From CAYSGX01 sp964518215 (lineage in GTDB: Bacteria; Bacteroidota; Bacteroidia; Chitinophagales; CAIOSU01), in the NCBI GenBank assembly GCA_964518215.1, contig CAZFFP010000002.1, positions 1 through 64,000 on the forward strand: a stretch of DNA of 64,000 nucleotides. The letters run 5' to 3'. A model generated the notes under the pieces. The model was not told the origin of the DNA. It worked only from the letters and a program-made list of their open reading frames with translations, and searched no databases. Positions 20,375-30,500 of this stretch are shown in pieces (position 1 is the stretch's first letter; every line of letters starts with the position of its first letter). Both the position numbers and the translations under genes were made by a program.

Positions 20375-21052
20375 ATGAACCATACTTTTATTATTACAAT
20401 AGCCGGCAAAGAGCATCAGCGCCATTCCGAAACTATCTGCAAGCAAATTGAAATATCCGCACAAGAGCGAGGCACCGGCATAGCCAAACGCACACCCGAA
20501 TACATTTGCCAAAAAATGGAAGAAGGCAAAGCCGTGATTGCGCTTACTACAGATGGCGTGTGGGCGGGATTTAGCTATATCGAAGCCTGGGATGAAGGCA
20601 AGTTCGTAGCAAATTCGGGCTTAATCGTTGCTTCCGAATTCAGAAAAAACGGATTGTCGAAAGAAATCAAAAAACATATTTTTCGCCTGTCAAGAGAAAA
20701 GTATCCTCAGGCAAAAGTATTCAGTCTCACCACCGGACCAGCCGTAATGAAAATCAATTCCGACATGGGCTACCGGCCGGTTACCTATTCGCAGATTACT
20801 GAAGATGAAAATTTTTGGAAAGGCTGTCAAAGTTGTGTGAACCACCAAATACTCATGAGCAAAGAACGCAAGAATTGCCTCTGCACGGCTTTGGTTTACG
20901 ACCCTGTTCTGCACGAGCAAAAAAATGTTGTGCCTTCCGAAAACAACGAAAACAAAATAACACCCATTCAAAAAATGGACACGGGCATTATTGAAAACAT
21001 GAAGAAAGCCGTTCAATTATTTTTCTCCAAATTTCAACTCTCTTTAAAATGA
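20375..21052 (+). CDS. GNAT-family N-acetyltransferase, arg-cluster type (probable N-acyl-glutamate synthase)
   Basis: 225 aa from ATG at 20375; the frame is open upstream but the extra residues are low quality and the GNAT fold starts at MNHTFIITIAGKEH. The core (residues ~60-130) shows GLIVASEFRKNGLSKEIKKHIF, the acetyl-CoA-binding region with a degenerate R/QxxGxG/A loop. The tail has a Cys cluster (GCQSC and NCLC, residues ~155-170) that could bind zinc. As first gene of the arg cluster it probably supplies the first step, acylation of glutamate, in place of a classical ArgA or ArgJ. Its stop overlaps the argG start by 4 bases (ATGA). Confidence 0.8.
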   Translation: MNHTFIITIAGKEHQRHSETICKQIEISAQERGTGIAKRTPEYICQKMEEGKAVIALTTDGVWAGFSYIEAWDEGKFVANSGLIVASEFRKNGLSKEIKKHIFRLSREKYPQAKVFSLTTGPAVMKINSDMGYRPVTYSQITEDENFWKGCQSCVNHQILMSKERKNCLCTALVYDPVLHEQKNVVPSENNENKITPIQKMDTGIIENMKKAVQLFFSKFQLSLK

Positions 21053-22272
21053 CCTCACTAAAAAAGAAAGTCGTGCTTGCCTTCAGTGGCGGATTAGATA
21101 CCACCTATTGTGCTATTTATCTTTCAAAAGAATTGGGCTATGAAGTTCATGCGCTCACGATTAACACGGGTGGTTTTTCCGATAATGAAATTGCAGCCAT
21201 CGAAGCACATGCGAAAAACCTGGGCGTAGCTTCTTTCAAATGTATAGACGAAAGAAACAACTACTACCGCGATGTCATTAAATATTTAATCTTCGGAAAC
21301 ATTCTGAAAAATGGGACTTATCCTTTGTCAGTAAGCGCGGAGCGAATCGTGCAGGCAATGGCAACCGCACGTTATGCAAAAAGCATGGGTGCGCAATCGG
21401 TGGCGCATGGCAGCACGGGCGCGGGCAACGACCAGGTGCGCTTCGACATGGTGTTTCAAATCATGGCATCCGAACTGCAAATCATCACTCCCATTCGCGA
21501 CCTCCAACTTTCGCGCGAGCAGGAAATTGATTTTCTGAAACAGCATGGCGTAGTGATGAATTTTGAAAAAGCGGCTTACAGCATTAACAAAGGCATTTGG
21601 GGCACTTCGGTAGGCGGGCGTGAAACGCTAAAATCAAAAGAACCTTTGCCCGAAAGCGCTTACCCCACACAACTTACACAACAAGAACCTTCAACCGTTA
21701 ATTTGCATTTTGAGCTGGGCGAACTGAAAGGTTTAAATGAAAATATTTTTCAAAATCCGGTGGATGCCATCAATGCCTTGCAAGAGATTGCCGCGCCCTA
21801 TGCCATCGGCAGAGATATTCACGTGGGCGATACCATCATTGGCATCAAAGGGCGCGTGGGCTTTGAAGCGGCAGCGCCCCTCATCATCATCAAAGCGCAT
21901 CACTTGTTGGAAAAACATACGCTCACCAAATGGCAGTTGTATTGGAAAGACCAGTTAGCCGCATGGTATGGCAACTGGCTGCACGAAGGACAATATTTAG
22001 ACCCGGTGATGCGCGACATGGAAAGTTTTTTAACTTCCACACAGCAAATGGTGAGCGGAAAAGTTTTTGTAAAATTATTACCCTATCGTTTTGAACTGAC
22101 GGGTATTCATTCAGAACATGATTTGATGTCGGCAAAATTTGGCAGCTATGGCGAAATGAATAACGCCTGGACAGGCGAAGATGTGAAAGGCTTCACTAAA
22201 ATTTTTGGCAATCAAACAAGCATCTTCTATCAGGTGAACGGATTAAAAGATTACAGGAATGAAGAAAATTAA
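21049..22272 (+). CDS. argG: Argininosuccinate synthase
   Basis: 407 aa. It condenses citrulline and aspartate using ATP. The N-terminal PP-loop VLAFSGGLDTTYCAIYL (residues ~9-25) and the HGSTGAGNDQVRFD motif (~120-133) are diagnostic for the family; length is normal. Starts inside the stop of the GNAT gene (ATGA) and overlaps argC by 14 bp, so the operon is tightly coupled. Confidence 0.96.
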   Translation: MTSLKKKVVLAFSGGLDTTYCAIYLSKELGYEVHALTINTGGFSDNEIAAIEAHAKNLGVASFKCIDERNNYYRDVIKYLIFGNILKNGTYPLSVSAERIVQAMATARYAKSMGAQSVAHGSTGAGNDQVRFDMVFQIMASELQIITPIRDLQLSREQEIDFLKQHGVVMNFEKAAYSINKGIWGTSVGGRETLKSKEPLPESAYPTQLTQQEPSTVNLHFELGELKGLNENIFQNPVDAINALQEIAAPYAIGRDIHVGDTIIGIKGRVGFEAAAPLIIIKAHHLLEKHTLTKWQLYWKDQLAAWYGNWLHEGQYLDPVMRDMESFLTSTQQMVSGKVFVKLLPYRFELTGIHSEHDLMSAKFGSYGEMNNAWTGEDVKGFTKIFGNQTSIFYQVNGLKDYRNEEN

Positions 22273-23242
22273 AGCAGGTATTATTGGCGGTGCGGGTTAT
22301 ACGGGAGGCGAATTGCTTCGCTTGTTGTTGCTGCATCCCAATGTAGAAATTTCCTTTGTGCAAAGCAGCAGTAAAGCAGGCAATCCTGTGCATGTGGCGC
22401 ATACCGATTTGTTAGGCGAAACCGATTTGATTTTTGCTGAAAAACATCACACTGAAATAGATGTGTTGTTTCTGTGTGGCGGACATGGTGCTGCGCAAAA
22501 GTTTTTGAATGAAAATGAAATTCCGAATGAAATAGCCGTCATTGATTTGAGCCACGATTTCAGATTGAAAGAAAAGAATACTGTTTCGGGAAGAATATTT
22601 GTTTATGGTTTGCCCGAACTGAACAAAGAAAAAATTATGGTTGCGAAAAGCATTGCCAATCCCGGCTGTTTTGCTACCTGCATTCAATTGGCTTTGTTGC
22701 CTTTGGCTCATGAAGATTTGTTGCAAAACGAAATACATGTCAACGCCACTACCGGCTCAACGGGTGCAGGGCAGGCGTTGGGCGATACCACGCATTTCAC
22801 TTGGCGCAACAATAATATTTCGGTCTATAAAGCATTCACGCATCAGCATTTAAACGAGATACAACAATCATTGCAACAACTGCAAAATAATTTTTCTGTT
22901 CCGCTGCATTTCATGCCGCAGCGCGGAAATTTTACGAGAGGAATTTTAGCAAGCGTTTATACCAAATGCGAAAAAAGTGAAACGGAAATAAAACAACTGT
23001 TCAAAGATTTTTATCAATCGCATCCGTTCATCAGAATGAGCGAAGCAAATATTGATTTGAAACAAGTGGTCAACACCAATCGCTGTTTTATTCATATTGA
23101 AAAACAAGGCGACCAACTTTTAATCATATCCGCTATTGATAATTTGCTGAAAGGCGCTTCGGGACAAGCTGTGCAAAACATGAACCTCATGTTCGGCTTC
23201 GCTCAAACTGCCGGACTGCATTTAAAACCCTCTGCTTTTTAA
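22259..23242 (+). CDS. argC: N-acetyl-gamma-glutamyl-phosphate reductase
   Basis: 327 aa. NADPH-dependent reduction of the acylglutamyl phosphate made by ArgB. The N-terminal nucleotide-binding motif GGAGYTGGELLRLLLLHP and the catalytic-cysteine motif NPGCFATCIQLALLPL (Cys near residue 138) are present, as is the HRxxxE-like C-terminal half. Only one base separates its stop from argD. Confidence 0.96.
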   Translation: MKKIKAGIIGGAGYTGGELLRLLLLHPNVEISFVQSSSKAGNPVHVAHTDLLGETDLIFAEKHHTEIDVLFLCGGHGAAQKFLNENEIPNEIAVIDLSHDFRLKEKNTVSGRIFVYGLPELNKEKIMVAKSIANPGCFATCIQLALLPLAHEDLLQNEIHVNATTGSTGAGQALGDTTHFTWRNNNISVYKAFTHQHLNEIQQSLQQLQNNFSVPLHFMPQRGNFTRGILASVYTKCEKSETEIKQLFKDFYQSHPFIRMSEANIDLKQVVNTNRCFIHIEKQGDQLLIISAIDNLLKGASGQAVQNMNLMFGFAQTAGLHLKPSAF

Positions 23243-23243
23243 G

Positions 23244-24386
23244 ATGAAATTATTCGATGTATATCCGCTGTTCGATATTGAGCCTGTAAGGGCAGAAGGC
23301 ATTTATGTGTTTGATGCCGAAGGCAACCGCTATATGGATTTGTATGGCGGACATGCCGTGATTTCGATTGGTCATTCGCATCCGCACTATGTCAAAATGC
23401 TGAACGAACAATTACACCGCATCGGGTTCTATTCCAACTCGGTGAAAATTCCTTTGCAGGAAATATTGGCTGAAAAAATCGGTAGACTTTCCGGTTACGC
23501 TCATTACGAATTGTTTCTCTGCAACTCAGGTGCGGAAGCCAACGAGAACGCATTGAAAATGGCTTCGTTTCACAATGGCAGAAAAAAAATTATTGCATTT
23601 GAAAAAGCATTTCACGGTCGCACTTCATTGGCTGTGGCTTGCACCGATAACAAAAGCATTTGGGCGCCCGTCAACGAAACGCATGAAGTAATTTTTCTTC
23701 CGCTCAATGATGAAGCCGCTTTGGAAAATGCCATGAATGATACAGTGTGCGCGGTAATTGTAGAAGGCATACAAGGCGTTGGTGGTGTGCATATTCCTTC
23801 TGAAATATTTCTGAAAAAGCTCAGAGCGCTTTGCGACAAAACCGGAGCGGTTTTCATTTTAGATGAAATACAATCGGGTTATGGTAGAAGCGGATATTTC
23901 TTCGCGCATCAGAACAGCGGAGTGCAGCCCGACATCATCACTATGGCAAAAGGTATGGGCAACGGTTTTCCGATAGGCGGCATTTTGTTGTCGCCCATGT
24001 TCAAAGCGAAACACGGTTTGTTGGGAACCACTTTTGGCGGCAACTATCTCGCTTGTGCCGCAGGCATTGCAGTGTTGGATGTGTTGGAAAAAGAAAATTT
24101 GATAGCGAATGCAAAGGCTGTCGGAAATTATTTGTTCAAAGAATTATCTGCCATGGACGGCATCAAAGAAGTGCGCGGCATGGGTTTGATGCTCGGCATT
24201 GAATTGCACGAACCAAGCGCACCATTGAGAAATCATTTACTGAAAGAACATCGCATTTTCACCGGCTCTGCTTCCGAAAAAAAAACTTTGCGCATTTTGC
24301 CCCCGTTGACATTGAAGAAAGAAGAAGCAGATGTGTTTTTAAAAGCATTTGCCGATGCGATGAAAGAAATGATGACAAATAATTGA
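23244..24386 (+). CDS. argD: Acetyl/succinylornithine aminotransferase
   Basis: 380 aa, class III PLP-dependent aminotransferase. Visible motifs: the early YMDLYGGHAVISIGHSHP segment, the PLP-contact Asp in VFILDEIQSGYGRSG, the Schiff-base lysine in TMAKGMGNGFPIGG, and TTFGGNYLACAAGIAVLD. It transaminates the semialdehyde made by ArgC to acylornithine. Arg-cluster position rules out the closely related biotin and GABA aminotransferases. Confidence 0.94.
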   Translation: MKLFDVYPLFDIEPVRAEGIYVFDAEGNRYMDLYGGHAVISIGHSHPHYVKMLNEQLHRIGFYSNSVKIPLQEILAEKIGRLSGYAHYELFLCNSGAEANENALKMASFHNGRKKIIAFEKAFHGRTSLAVACTDNKSIWAPVNETHEVIFLPLNDEAALENAMNDTVCAVIVEGIQGVGGVHIPSEIFLKKLRALCDKTGAVFILDEIQSGYGRSGYFFAHQNSGVQPDIITMAKGMGNGFPIGGILLSPMFKAKHGLLGTTFGGNYLACAAGIAVLDVLEKENLIANAKAVGNYLFKELSAMDGIKEVRGMGLMLGIELHEPSAPLRNHLLKEHRIFTGSASEKKTLRILPPLTLKKEEADVFLKAFADAMKEMMTNN

Positions 24387-24441
24387 AGTTGTTTTTAATT
24401 ACCGTCTACATTAGCTGACGGAAAAAATATCAGATTTAAAA

Positions 24442-25392
24442 ATGAAAAAATTTACCTCTGTTCATGATGCCGGCAATATTCAAATGCTGATACAAGAGGC
24501 ATTGGATTTGAAAAAAAATCCTTTGGCATATAATGAATTGGGCAAAGGAAAAACGATTGGCTTGCTGTTTCTCAACCCCAGTTTGCGCACACGCATGAGC
24601 ACACAAAAAGCCGCATACCATCTCGGCATGAATACCATGATGCTCAACCTTAATCAGGAAAGCTGGCAGTTGGAATTTGAGGATGGCGTTATTATGAGTG
24701 GCAACAAAAGCGAGCACATTAAAGAAGCGGCAGGTGTCATTTCACAGTATTGCGATGTGGTGGGTTTGCGCAGTTTTCCGGGCTTGGTTGACAGGACTAA
24801 AGATTACAACGAAGAAGTGCTGAATAGTTTTTTGAAACACCTCAGCATACCGCTCATCAGTCTGGAAAGCGCTACGCGCCATCCGCTGCAAAGCTTTGCG
24901 GATATGCTCACGATTGCCGAAAATTTTTCCGCAGAAAAAAAACCGAAAGTGGTGTTGATGTGGGCGCCTCACATCAAACCTTTACCGCAGGCTGTGCCGA
25001 ATTCGTTGGCAGAATGGGCATTGGCTTATGGCGCTGAATTAATTGTTGCGCAACCGGAAGGCTACGAATTGAATACCGCTTTCACTGCCGGAGCAACGAC
25101 AACAAATAGTCAGGATGCAGCGCTGAAAGATGCCGATTTTGTGTATGTAAAAAACTGGTCGTCTTATGAAGATTATGGCGCTATGCCTGTGGTAAAAGAT
25201 GATTGGTTACTGAATGCCGAAAAAATGAAACTGACCAAGAACGCGAAAATTATGCACTGTCTTCCGGTGAGAAGAAATGTGGAACTGACAGATGAATTGT
25301 TGGACAGTCCAATATCATTAGTGCAACAGCAGGCAGGCAATCGGGTGGTGGCGGCACAAACGGTTTTGAAAAAAATCCTTGAAACACTTTAA
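24442..25392 (+). CDS. argF': N-acetyl- or N-succinylornithine carbamoyltransferase
   Basis: 316 aa. Carbamoyl-phosphate motif NPSLRTRMST (residues ~45-54) and C-terminal HCLPVRRN are those of the acylornithine branch, not ordinary ornithine carbamoyltransferase, so citrulline is made as the N-acyl form in this pathway. Residue 90, which to my knowledge separates acetylornithine (Glu) from succinylornithine (Pro) enzymes, appears to be Ser in NKSEH, so substrate cannot be called. A 55-bp gap before it holds a small CCGTC/GACGG hairpin (24402-24421). Confidence 0.93.
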   Translation: MKKFTSVHDAGNIQMLIQEALDLKKNPLAYNELGKGKTIGLLFLNPSLRTRMSTQKAAYHLGMNTMMLNLNQESWQLEFEDGVIMSGNKSEHIKEAAGVISQYCDVVGLRSFPGLVDRTKDYNEEVLNSFLKHLSIPLISLESATRHPLQSFADMLTIAENFSAEKKPKVVLMWAPHIKPLPQAVPNSLAEWALAYGAELIVAQPEGYELNTAFTAGATTTNSQDAALKDADFVYVKNWSSYEDYGAMPVVKDDWLLNAEKMKLTKNAKIMHCLPVRRNVELTDELLDSPISLVQQQAGNRVVAAQTVLKKILETL

Positions 25393-25393
25393 T

Positions 25394-26194
25394 ATGACAA
25401 AGCCTGCATTATTAGTATTGAAAATCGGAGGCAACATCATTGATGATGAACAGGCTTTGAATAATTTTTTAGATGCGTTTTCAAAAATAGAAGGCAACAA
25501 AATGTTGGTGCATGGCGGAGGAAAATTGGCAACGCAACTGTGTGAAAAATTAGGCATCGAAACCAAAATGACAGCCGGCAGACGCATCACCGATGATGAC
25601 ACACTGCAAGTGGTAACTATGACTTATGCCGGATGGGTAAACAAAAAGATTGTTGCCACATTACAATCAAAAAACTGCCTTGCCATCGGACTGAGTGGCG
25701 CGGATGCCACATTAATTCCTGCTGTTAAAAGACCTGTAAAAGAGATTGATTACGGTTGGGTGGGTGATATACTTCCGGAAAAAATCAACACTGATTTTTT
25801 GCAAAATTTATTTCAGCAAAACATCACACCCATCATTGCGCCCATCACTTGTAATGCTGAAGGTCAGTTGCTGAATGTGAATGCAGATACTATTGCTACT
25901 TATGTGGCAGTGGCAATGAGCCATTCATATAATGTTACGCTTGCATTATGTTTTGAAAAGAAAGGTGTGTTGCTCGATGTTGAAGATGAGCATTCATTCA
26001 TTGAAAAAATTACTTACAACGATTATGAAATACTGAAAGAAAAAGGCATTATTTCAAATGGCATGTTGCCGAAAATGGAGAACGCCTTTTATGCAGCCAA
26101 CGAAGGTGTGCAGCACGTGGTGATTGGTCATGCCGGAGATATAAAACGATTAGTTAAAAATAAAGATGGTTTCGGCACGAGGGTGATTGCATGA
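25394..26194 (+). CDS. argB: Acetylglutamate kinase
   Basis: 266 aa from ATG at 25394, one base after the argF' stop; an upstream TTG at 25379 is less likely because the family begins right at ALLVLKIGGN. The KIGGNIID and HGGGKLA loops bind ATP and substrate; NVNADTIATYVA and the DVEDEHSFIEKI region follow the amino-acid kinase fold. Phosphorylates acylglutamate. Last arg gene here; argE (deacylase) and argH do not follow. Confidence 0.95.
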   Translation: MTKPALLVLKIGGNIIDDEQALNNFLDAFSKIEGNKMLVHGGGKLATQLCEKLGIETKMTAGRRITDDDTLQVVTMTYAGWVNKKIVATLQSKNCLAIGLSGADATLIPAVKRPVKEIDYGWVGDILPEKINTDFLQNLFQQNITPIIAPITCNAEGQLLNVNADTIATYVAVAMSHSYNVTLALCFEKKGVLLDVEDEHSFIEKITYNDYEILKEKGIISNGMLPKMENAFYAANEGVQHVVIGHAGDIKRLVKNKDGFGTRVIA

Positions 26195-26203
26195 ATTAAT
26201 TTC

Positions 26204-26221
26204 AAATTGCACCTGCAATTT
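26204..26221. terminator. Palindromic hairpin between argB and the PIN-domain gene
   Basis: AAATTGCA-CC-TGCAATTT, an 8-bp perfect stem, between two convergent genes and 10 bases after the argB stop. There is no strong U-tract, so termination is plausible but unproven. Confidence 0.4.
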
Positions 26222-26256
26222 CAAGCTATGAAAACACAAGACAAAATCTCAGTTGT

Positions 26257-26634
26257 TTACACTTCAAATAAGACACAATACAATTCAGGGATACCGAGAA
26301 AAGACTTGTCAGAGGTTAGTAAAGGCAAATTGTATTCAATCGCAGTGGCGGCAATGATAGCATCGGGCACTTTGATTTTTAGTTTTTGCTTAAGCTCAAT
26401 GGTCTTTCTTTTTAGATTATTTGAAAACTCTATGACTTCAAAACTATCCATCATTTTTTCCAAATCTCTTATTTTATTCTTAGACAAAGCCGGAGTTCCC
26501 AGCAATTGAATTTCAGAAATAAAGGAAAGAAATAAGTTCCGGTCAACAAGCGCTTTTGCAGCATTTTCCGAACCGCCATCCAGATATATCAGGATATTGG
26601 TATCCACCAAAAGTTTTCTATCTGTCCCACTCAT
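26257..26634 (-). CDS. PIN-domain ribonuclease toxin (VapC-like)
   Basis: 125 aa, normal VapC size. The four acidic residues expected for Mg2+-dependent RNase activity are visible: D11 (LLVDTNILIY), E41 (SFISEIQLLG), D91 (KVPDAIIAATA) and D109 (LTSDKSF). Such toxins cleave tRNA or rRNA when the antitoxin is degraded. Its start overlaps the upstream small gene by 17 bp, the usual antitoxin-then-toxin order. Confidence 0.9.
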   Translation of the reverse strand: MSGTDRKLLVDTNILIYLDGGSENAAKALVDRNLFLSFISEIQLLGTPALSKNKIRDLEKMMDSFEVIEFSNNLKRKTIELKQKLKIKVPDAIIAATAIEYNLPLLTSDKSFLGIPELYCVLFEV

Positions 26635-26809
26635 CTCTCACTTTTTTCTGAAATTCCAATCCATCAACACCCTTAAAAATGCCTTTACCAAGAAATTGAT
26701 AAGGGTCAAAAGTTTTTTTAGGTTTTGTTTTGCGTGCAGCACGGCTCGCCTTATCAATTTTCCGGTTCATCTCTTTGAGCGTGTCGTTCTTTTTAATTAC
26801 TACTTTCAT
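26618..26809 (-). CDS. Antitoxin partner of the PIN-domain toxin
   Basis: 63 aa, very basic and charged (MKVVIKKNDTLKEMNRKIDK, then an Ala/Lys/Arg-rich middle and a FDPYQFLGKGIFKGVDG tail). I do not recognise a classical AbrB or RHH DNA-binding fold, but size, gene order and the 17-bp overlap with the toxin fit a type II antitoxin. The C-terminal FQKKVRDEWDR is probably the toxin-binding part. Confidence 0.8.
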   Translation of the reverse strand: MKVVIKKNDTLKEMNRKIDKASRAARKTKPKKTFDPYQFLGKGIFKGVDGLEFQKKVRDEWDR

Positions 26810-27559
26810 GTTAATCCAGTTTTATAAAAAATAAATAATCAAAATCAATTCCGTTTAGGATATTGCAAATTACATGCTCTGAATAACCAATAAATAATGT
26901 CCCCGCTCTCAGAGTGAAGCAATGAATTTCAGTTGGCAATAGGCGTTGCCTTCATATCCCGTCAGCCAAAGCAGACGGCAATTTGATTTCGCTTTGATGG
27001 AAGGGTTTTCTCTTGCCCTCGCTCGCATCTTTCGAGCGTGTGTTGTTGTTGCCTCCGGCATAATAAACTTAACGAAAGCATTTAAGGATTCGGGATTGCA
27101 AATGGAGAATAGCAAGGTAATCATAGCTTAGACAACTACCCACTAAACGCCAATCATTGCCCTGTTATTCTGAGTGCAACGAAGAAACTAAGTCATAAAT
27201 GAAGGGCGCACAAAAATCAACACTTAGATTCTTCACTCCGTAAACTACGTTCAGAAAGACAGAGCGTAGTGAGTTGTTATAAAGGCAGAGCAAGCATCAC
27301 GCAATCATTTTATCACAGTTCAGACAGGCGCACCGATGCCCAGCATTTCGAAATCCCGAACCAGAGCGCACTATAGTTTTATTAAATTCATTTGCTTCAA
27401 CCTTTGAAAGCAACATGCTTAAATATCACGCAACAGGTTGGGTTTTTCATCTGCTTTTCTTTCCGCTGAAACAAACATCTGTGCTATTCTACTGAAAAAA
27501 TCATACATTCGGTAACACCGACAAGCGATGCTGCCTTTTGAAAAAACAGAAATACCCAC
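26810..27559. other. Intergenic region without a supportable gene
   Basis: 750 bp. It contains a 6-bp hairpin CGCTCG/CGAGCG (27020-27038), an imperfect long inverted repeat (27162-27262, listed separately) and no convincing coding frame: the short frames on both strands are low-complexity and unlike proteins. The first ~130 bp should hold the promoter of the toxin-antitoxin pair; the last ~100 bp that of the glucan synthase gene. Confidence 0.6.
27162..27262. repeat. Imperfect inverted repeat, intergenic element
   Basis: Left arm 27162-27193 (CTGTTATTCTGAGTG, then GAAGAAACTAAGT) pairs with the right arm 27222-27262, whose reverse complement reads CTGTCTTTCTGAACG, then GAAGAATCTAAGT, with about 10 extra bases. 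Similar CTGTCATTCTGAGC...AAGAATCT sequences are common between genes in Bacteroidota genomes, so this is probably a dispersed palindromic repeat. Confidence 0.6.
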
Positions 27560-30500
27560 ATGAAATTGATACCCGCAGCACATGAACTGATATCTGATAT
27601 GAGAGATTTTTTTAAAACAAAAAAATTAAATCAAAGTTACCTGAGCGAGGAACTGTTGAGCGAGGAGTTATACAGCTCCGAGCAGATGGAGCGGTTTGGA
27701 AAAGCGCTGGCAAAATCGCATCAACTGAGCACCAAACCCGCAGAAGACCATTTACTCAAGCGGCTTGCCGAAAACGAAAATATATTGCAGGAAGTCAGAG
27801 AACTGCTCACCGATTCCATAAAAAAGAAATATCAAATATCTCCGGCAGGCGAATGGCTGATTGATAATTTTTATCTGATTGAAGAGCACATCCAAAGCGC
27901 TAAACTCAATTTCCCGAAAGATTACAGCGAAGACCTGCCTCAACTCTCAGGGGTTTCTTCCGGGAGCGAAACGCGCATCTATGACATTATTCAACAAGTA
28001 ATTGCTCACAGTGATGGCAGAATAGATATGGAAAGCCTGAGTAGTTTTGTGAGCGCATACCAAACAGTTACCCATCTGAAATTAGGGGAACTATGGGCAA
28101 TTCCCATCATGCTGCGATTGGCGTTAATTGAAAATCTCAGACGTGTAGCAGCCCGTGTGGCGATTGACAGGGTGAACGGCAATCTTGCGAATTACTGGGC
28201 GCGGGAAATGATTGAAACCTCTGAAAAAGACTCTAAAAACCTGATACTTGTTATCGCGGACATGGCGCGCTCCAAACCTCCGATGGTGGATGCCTTTGTG
28301 GCTGAGTTGGTCCGTCAACTGCGGGGGAAAGGTCCTGAACTGGCATTGTCGCTGAACTGGATTGAGCAGCAATTGGCTGAAAAAGGATTGACCTGCGAAG
28401 AAATGGTGAATGCTGAAGTTCAGAAGCAAGCTGCCAATCAGGTTTCGATGAGCAACAGCATTGGCAGTCTGCGTTTGTTAAATGCCATGAACTGGCGCGA
28501 TTTTGTAGAGGCGCACAGCATAGTGGAACAGACACTCCGCGAAGACATCAACGGTATCTATGGCTCTATGGATTTCGCTACACGCGACCGATACCGGCAT
28601 GTGGTGGAGCATATTGCTAAAAAAAGCAAAATTGCAGAGCATGAAGTTGCCCGAATCGCCATTCAACTTGCACATGAAAGTGCTCTCGACAAGAATAAAG
28701 ATGAACGCACTTCACACGTTGGATACTTCCTCATTGGACCGGGAATAAGTCAAACTAAAAATGCAGCGAAAACACCAGTGTCGCTATTCCAAAAATTCCG
28801 TCACCTTTTGTCAAAACACAGGTTCCGGTTATATCTGACTTTTATTTTGATAGTTACATTTGCCATCAGCGCCTGTATTTTAGCTTTGGCACATACCGAT
28901 ATCACCAACAATTGGCTGCTTTTCCTCATTGCCTTTGTTTCCCTGCTCTCTGTCAGTCAGCTTGCCGTTTCGATGGTTAATTTTTTTTCCACTTTATTGG
29001 TTAAGCCGCATTTACTGCCACGCATGGATTTTTCACAGAATATCCCTGCGGAATCGAGCACATTGGTTGTTATCCCCGCCATGCTCTCCAATATGAATGA
29101 AATAGAATCACTGACAGAGTCGTTGGAGATTCGTTTTTTGGCGAACCGGAATAATAATTTGCATTTTGGGTTACTGACCGATTTTACCGATGCGCAACAG
29201 GAAACACTTCCGCAAGACCATGCACTTGTGGAATCAGTAAAACAGAAAATTGAAGCGCTGAACAAAAAATACAATCGGGAAAATAATGACTTGTTTTTCC
29301 TTTTTCATCGTCCGCGACTGTGCAATGAAAAGGAAAATGCGTGGATGGGCTATGAAAGAAAACGCGGAAAACTCACGGACTTAAATTCCCTGTTGCGCGG
29401 TGGTTCAAAAGATTGTTTTACGCATATCATTGGCGACCAATCTATTTTCCCTCAAATAAAATATGTCATCACACTCGATGAGGATACACAACTGCCGATG
29501 GGTGCTGCCTGGAAATTAATCGGAACGATGGCGCATCCGCTGAATCATGCGTGGTATGATGAAGAGAAAAAACGCATCACTAAAGGTTATGGTATTTTGC
29601 AGCCGCGCGTTACGAACAGTATGCCGGATGCTACCGGTTCGTTATACATGCGCATGCACGGCAATGAGCCGGGCATTGACCCTTACACCCGCGCCTCTTC
29701 CGATGTGTATCAGGATTTATTTGAGGAAGGCTCTTTTATCGGCAAAGGAATTTATGAGGTGGATGTTTTTCGAAAAGTGCTGGACGGAAAGTTTGCGGAA
29801 AACAGCATCCTGAGTCATGACCTGATTGAAGGTTGCTACATACGCTCAGGGTTGGTGAGCGATGTGCAGTTTTTCGAGAAATATCCCATGCGCTATGATG
29901 CCGATATGAAAAGGCGCGCGCGTTGGGTGCGCGGTGACTGGCAAATATTCTCTTGGTTACTGCCCTTCATTCGCGAAGCGGACGGCAGTTGGCATATAAA
30001 CCCGATTTCAGCATTATCGCGCTGGAAAATATTCGACAATATCAGACGAAGCCTGGTTCCTTTCGCGCTTACTGCAATGCTGCTTTTAGGATGGTTGGTA
30101 TTGCCGTCTGCTTTTTTGTGGACCATTTTAGTTACGGGGATTATTGTTGTTCCCGTCATTTTCACTTCAGCATGGAACACTATTCGGAAACCCAAAGATG
30201 TTATCATCATTCACCACCTGAGAAATTCTATTAACAGCCTTGCCGACAATTCCACCAAAATGCTGTTTGCGCTCATTTGTCTGCCTTATGAAGCCTATGT
30301 CAATACGGTAGCCATCCTCCGCACTATTTGGAGAAAACTAATCACTAAGAAACATCTGCTCGAATGGAATCCTTCGAGAAACGAATGGAGGAAAAACAGT
30401 AACACTCTCATAGAATCGTATGCGGTGATGTGGATTGAAATTGCGCTTCCGCTCGCGGTATTGATTTATCTGGCAAGCACTGCTCCTTTTAAATTAATCA

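Noticed and set aside
26909..27131. Short frames on both strands in the 26810-27559 gap
   Set aside because: No recognisable domain, no start context, and they cross hairpin and repeat sequence.
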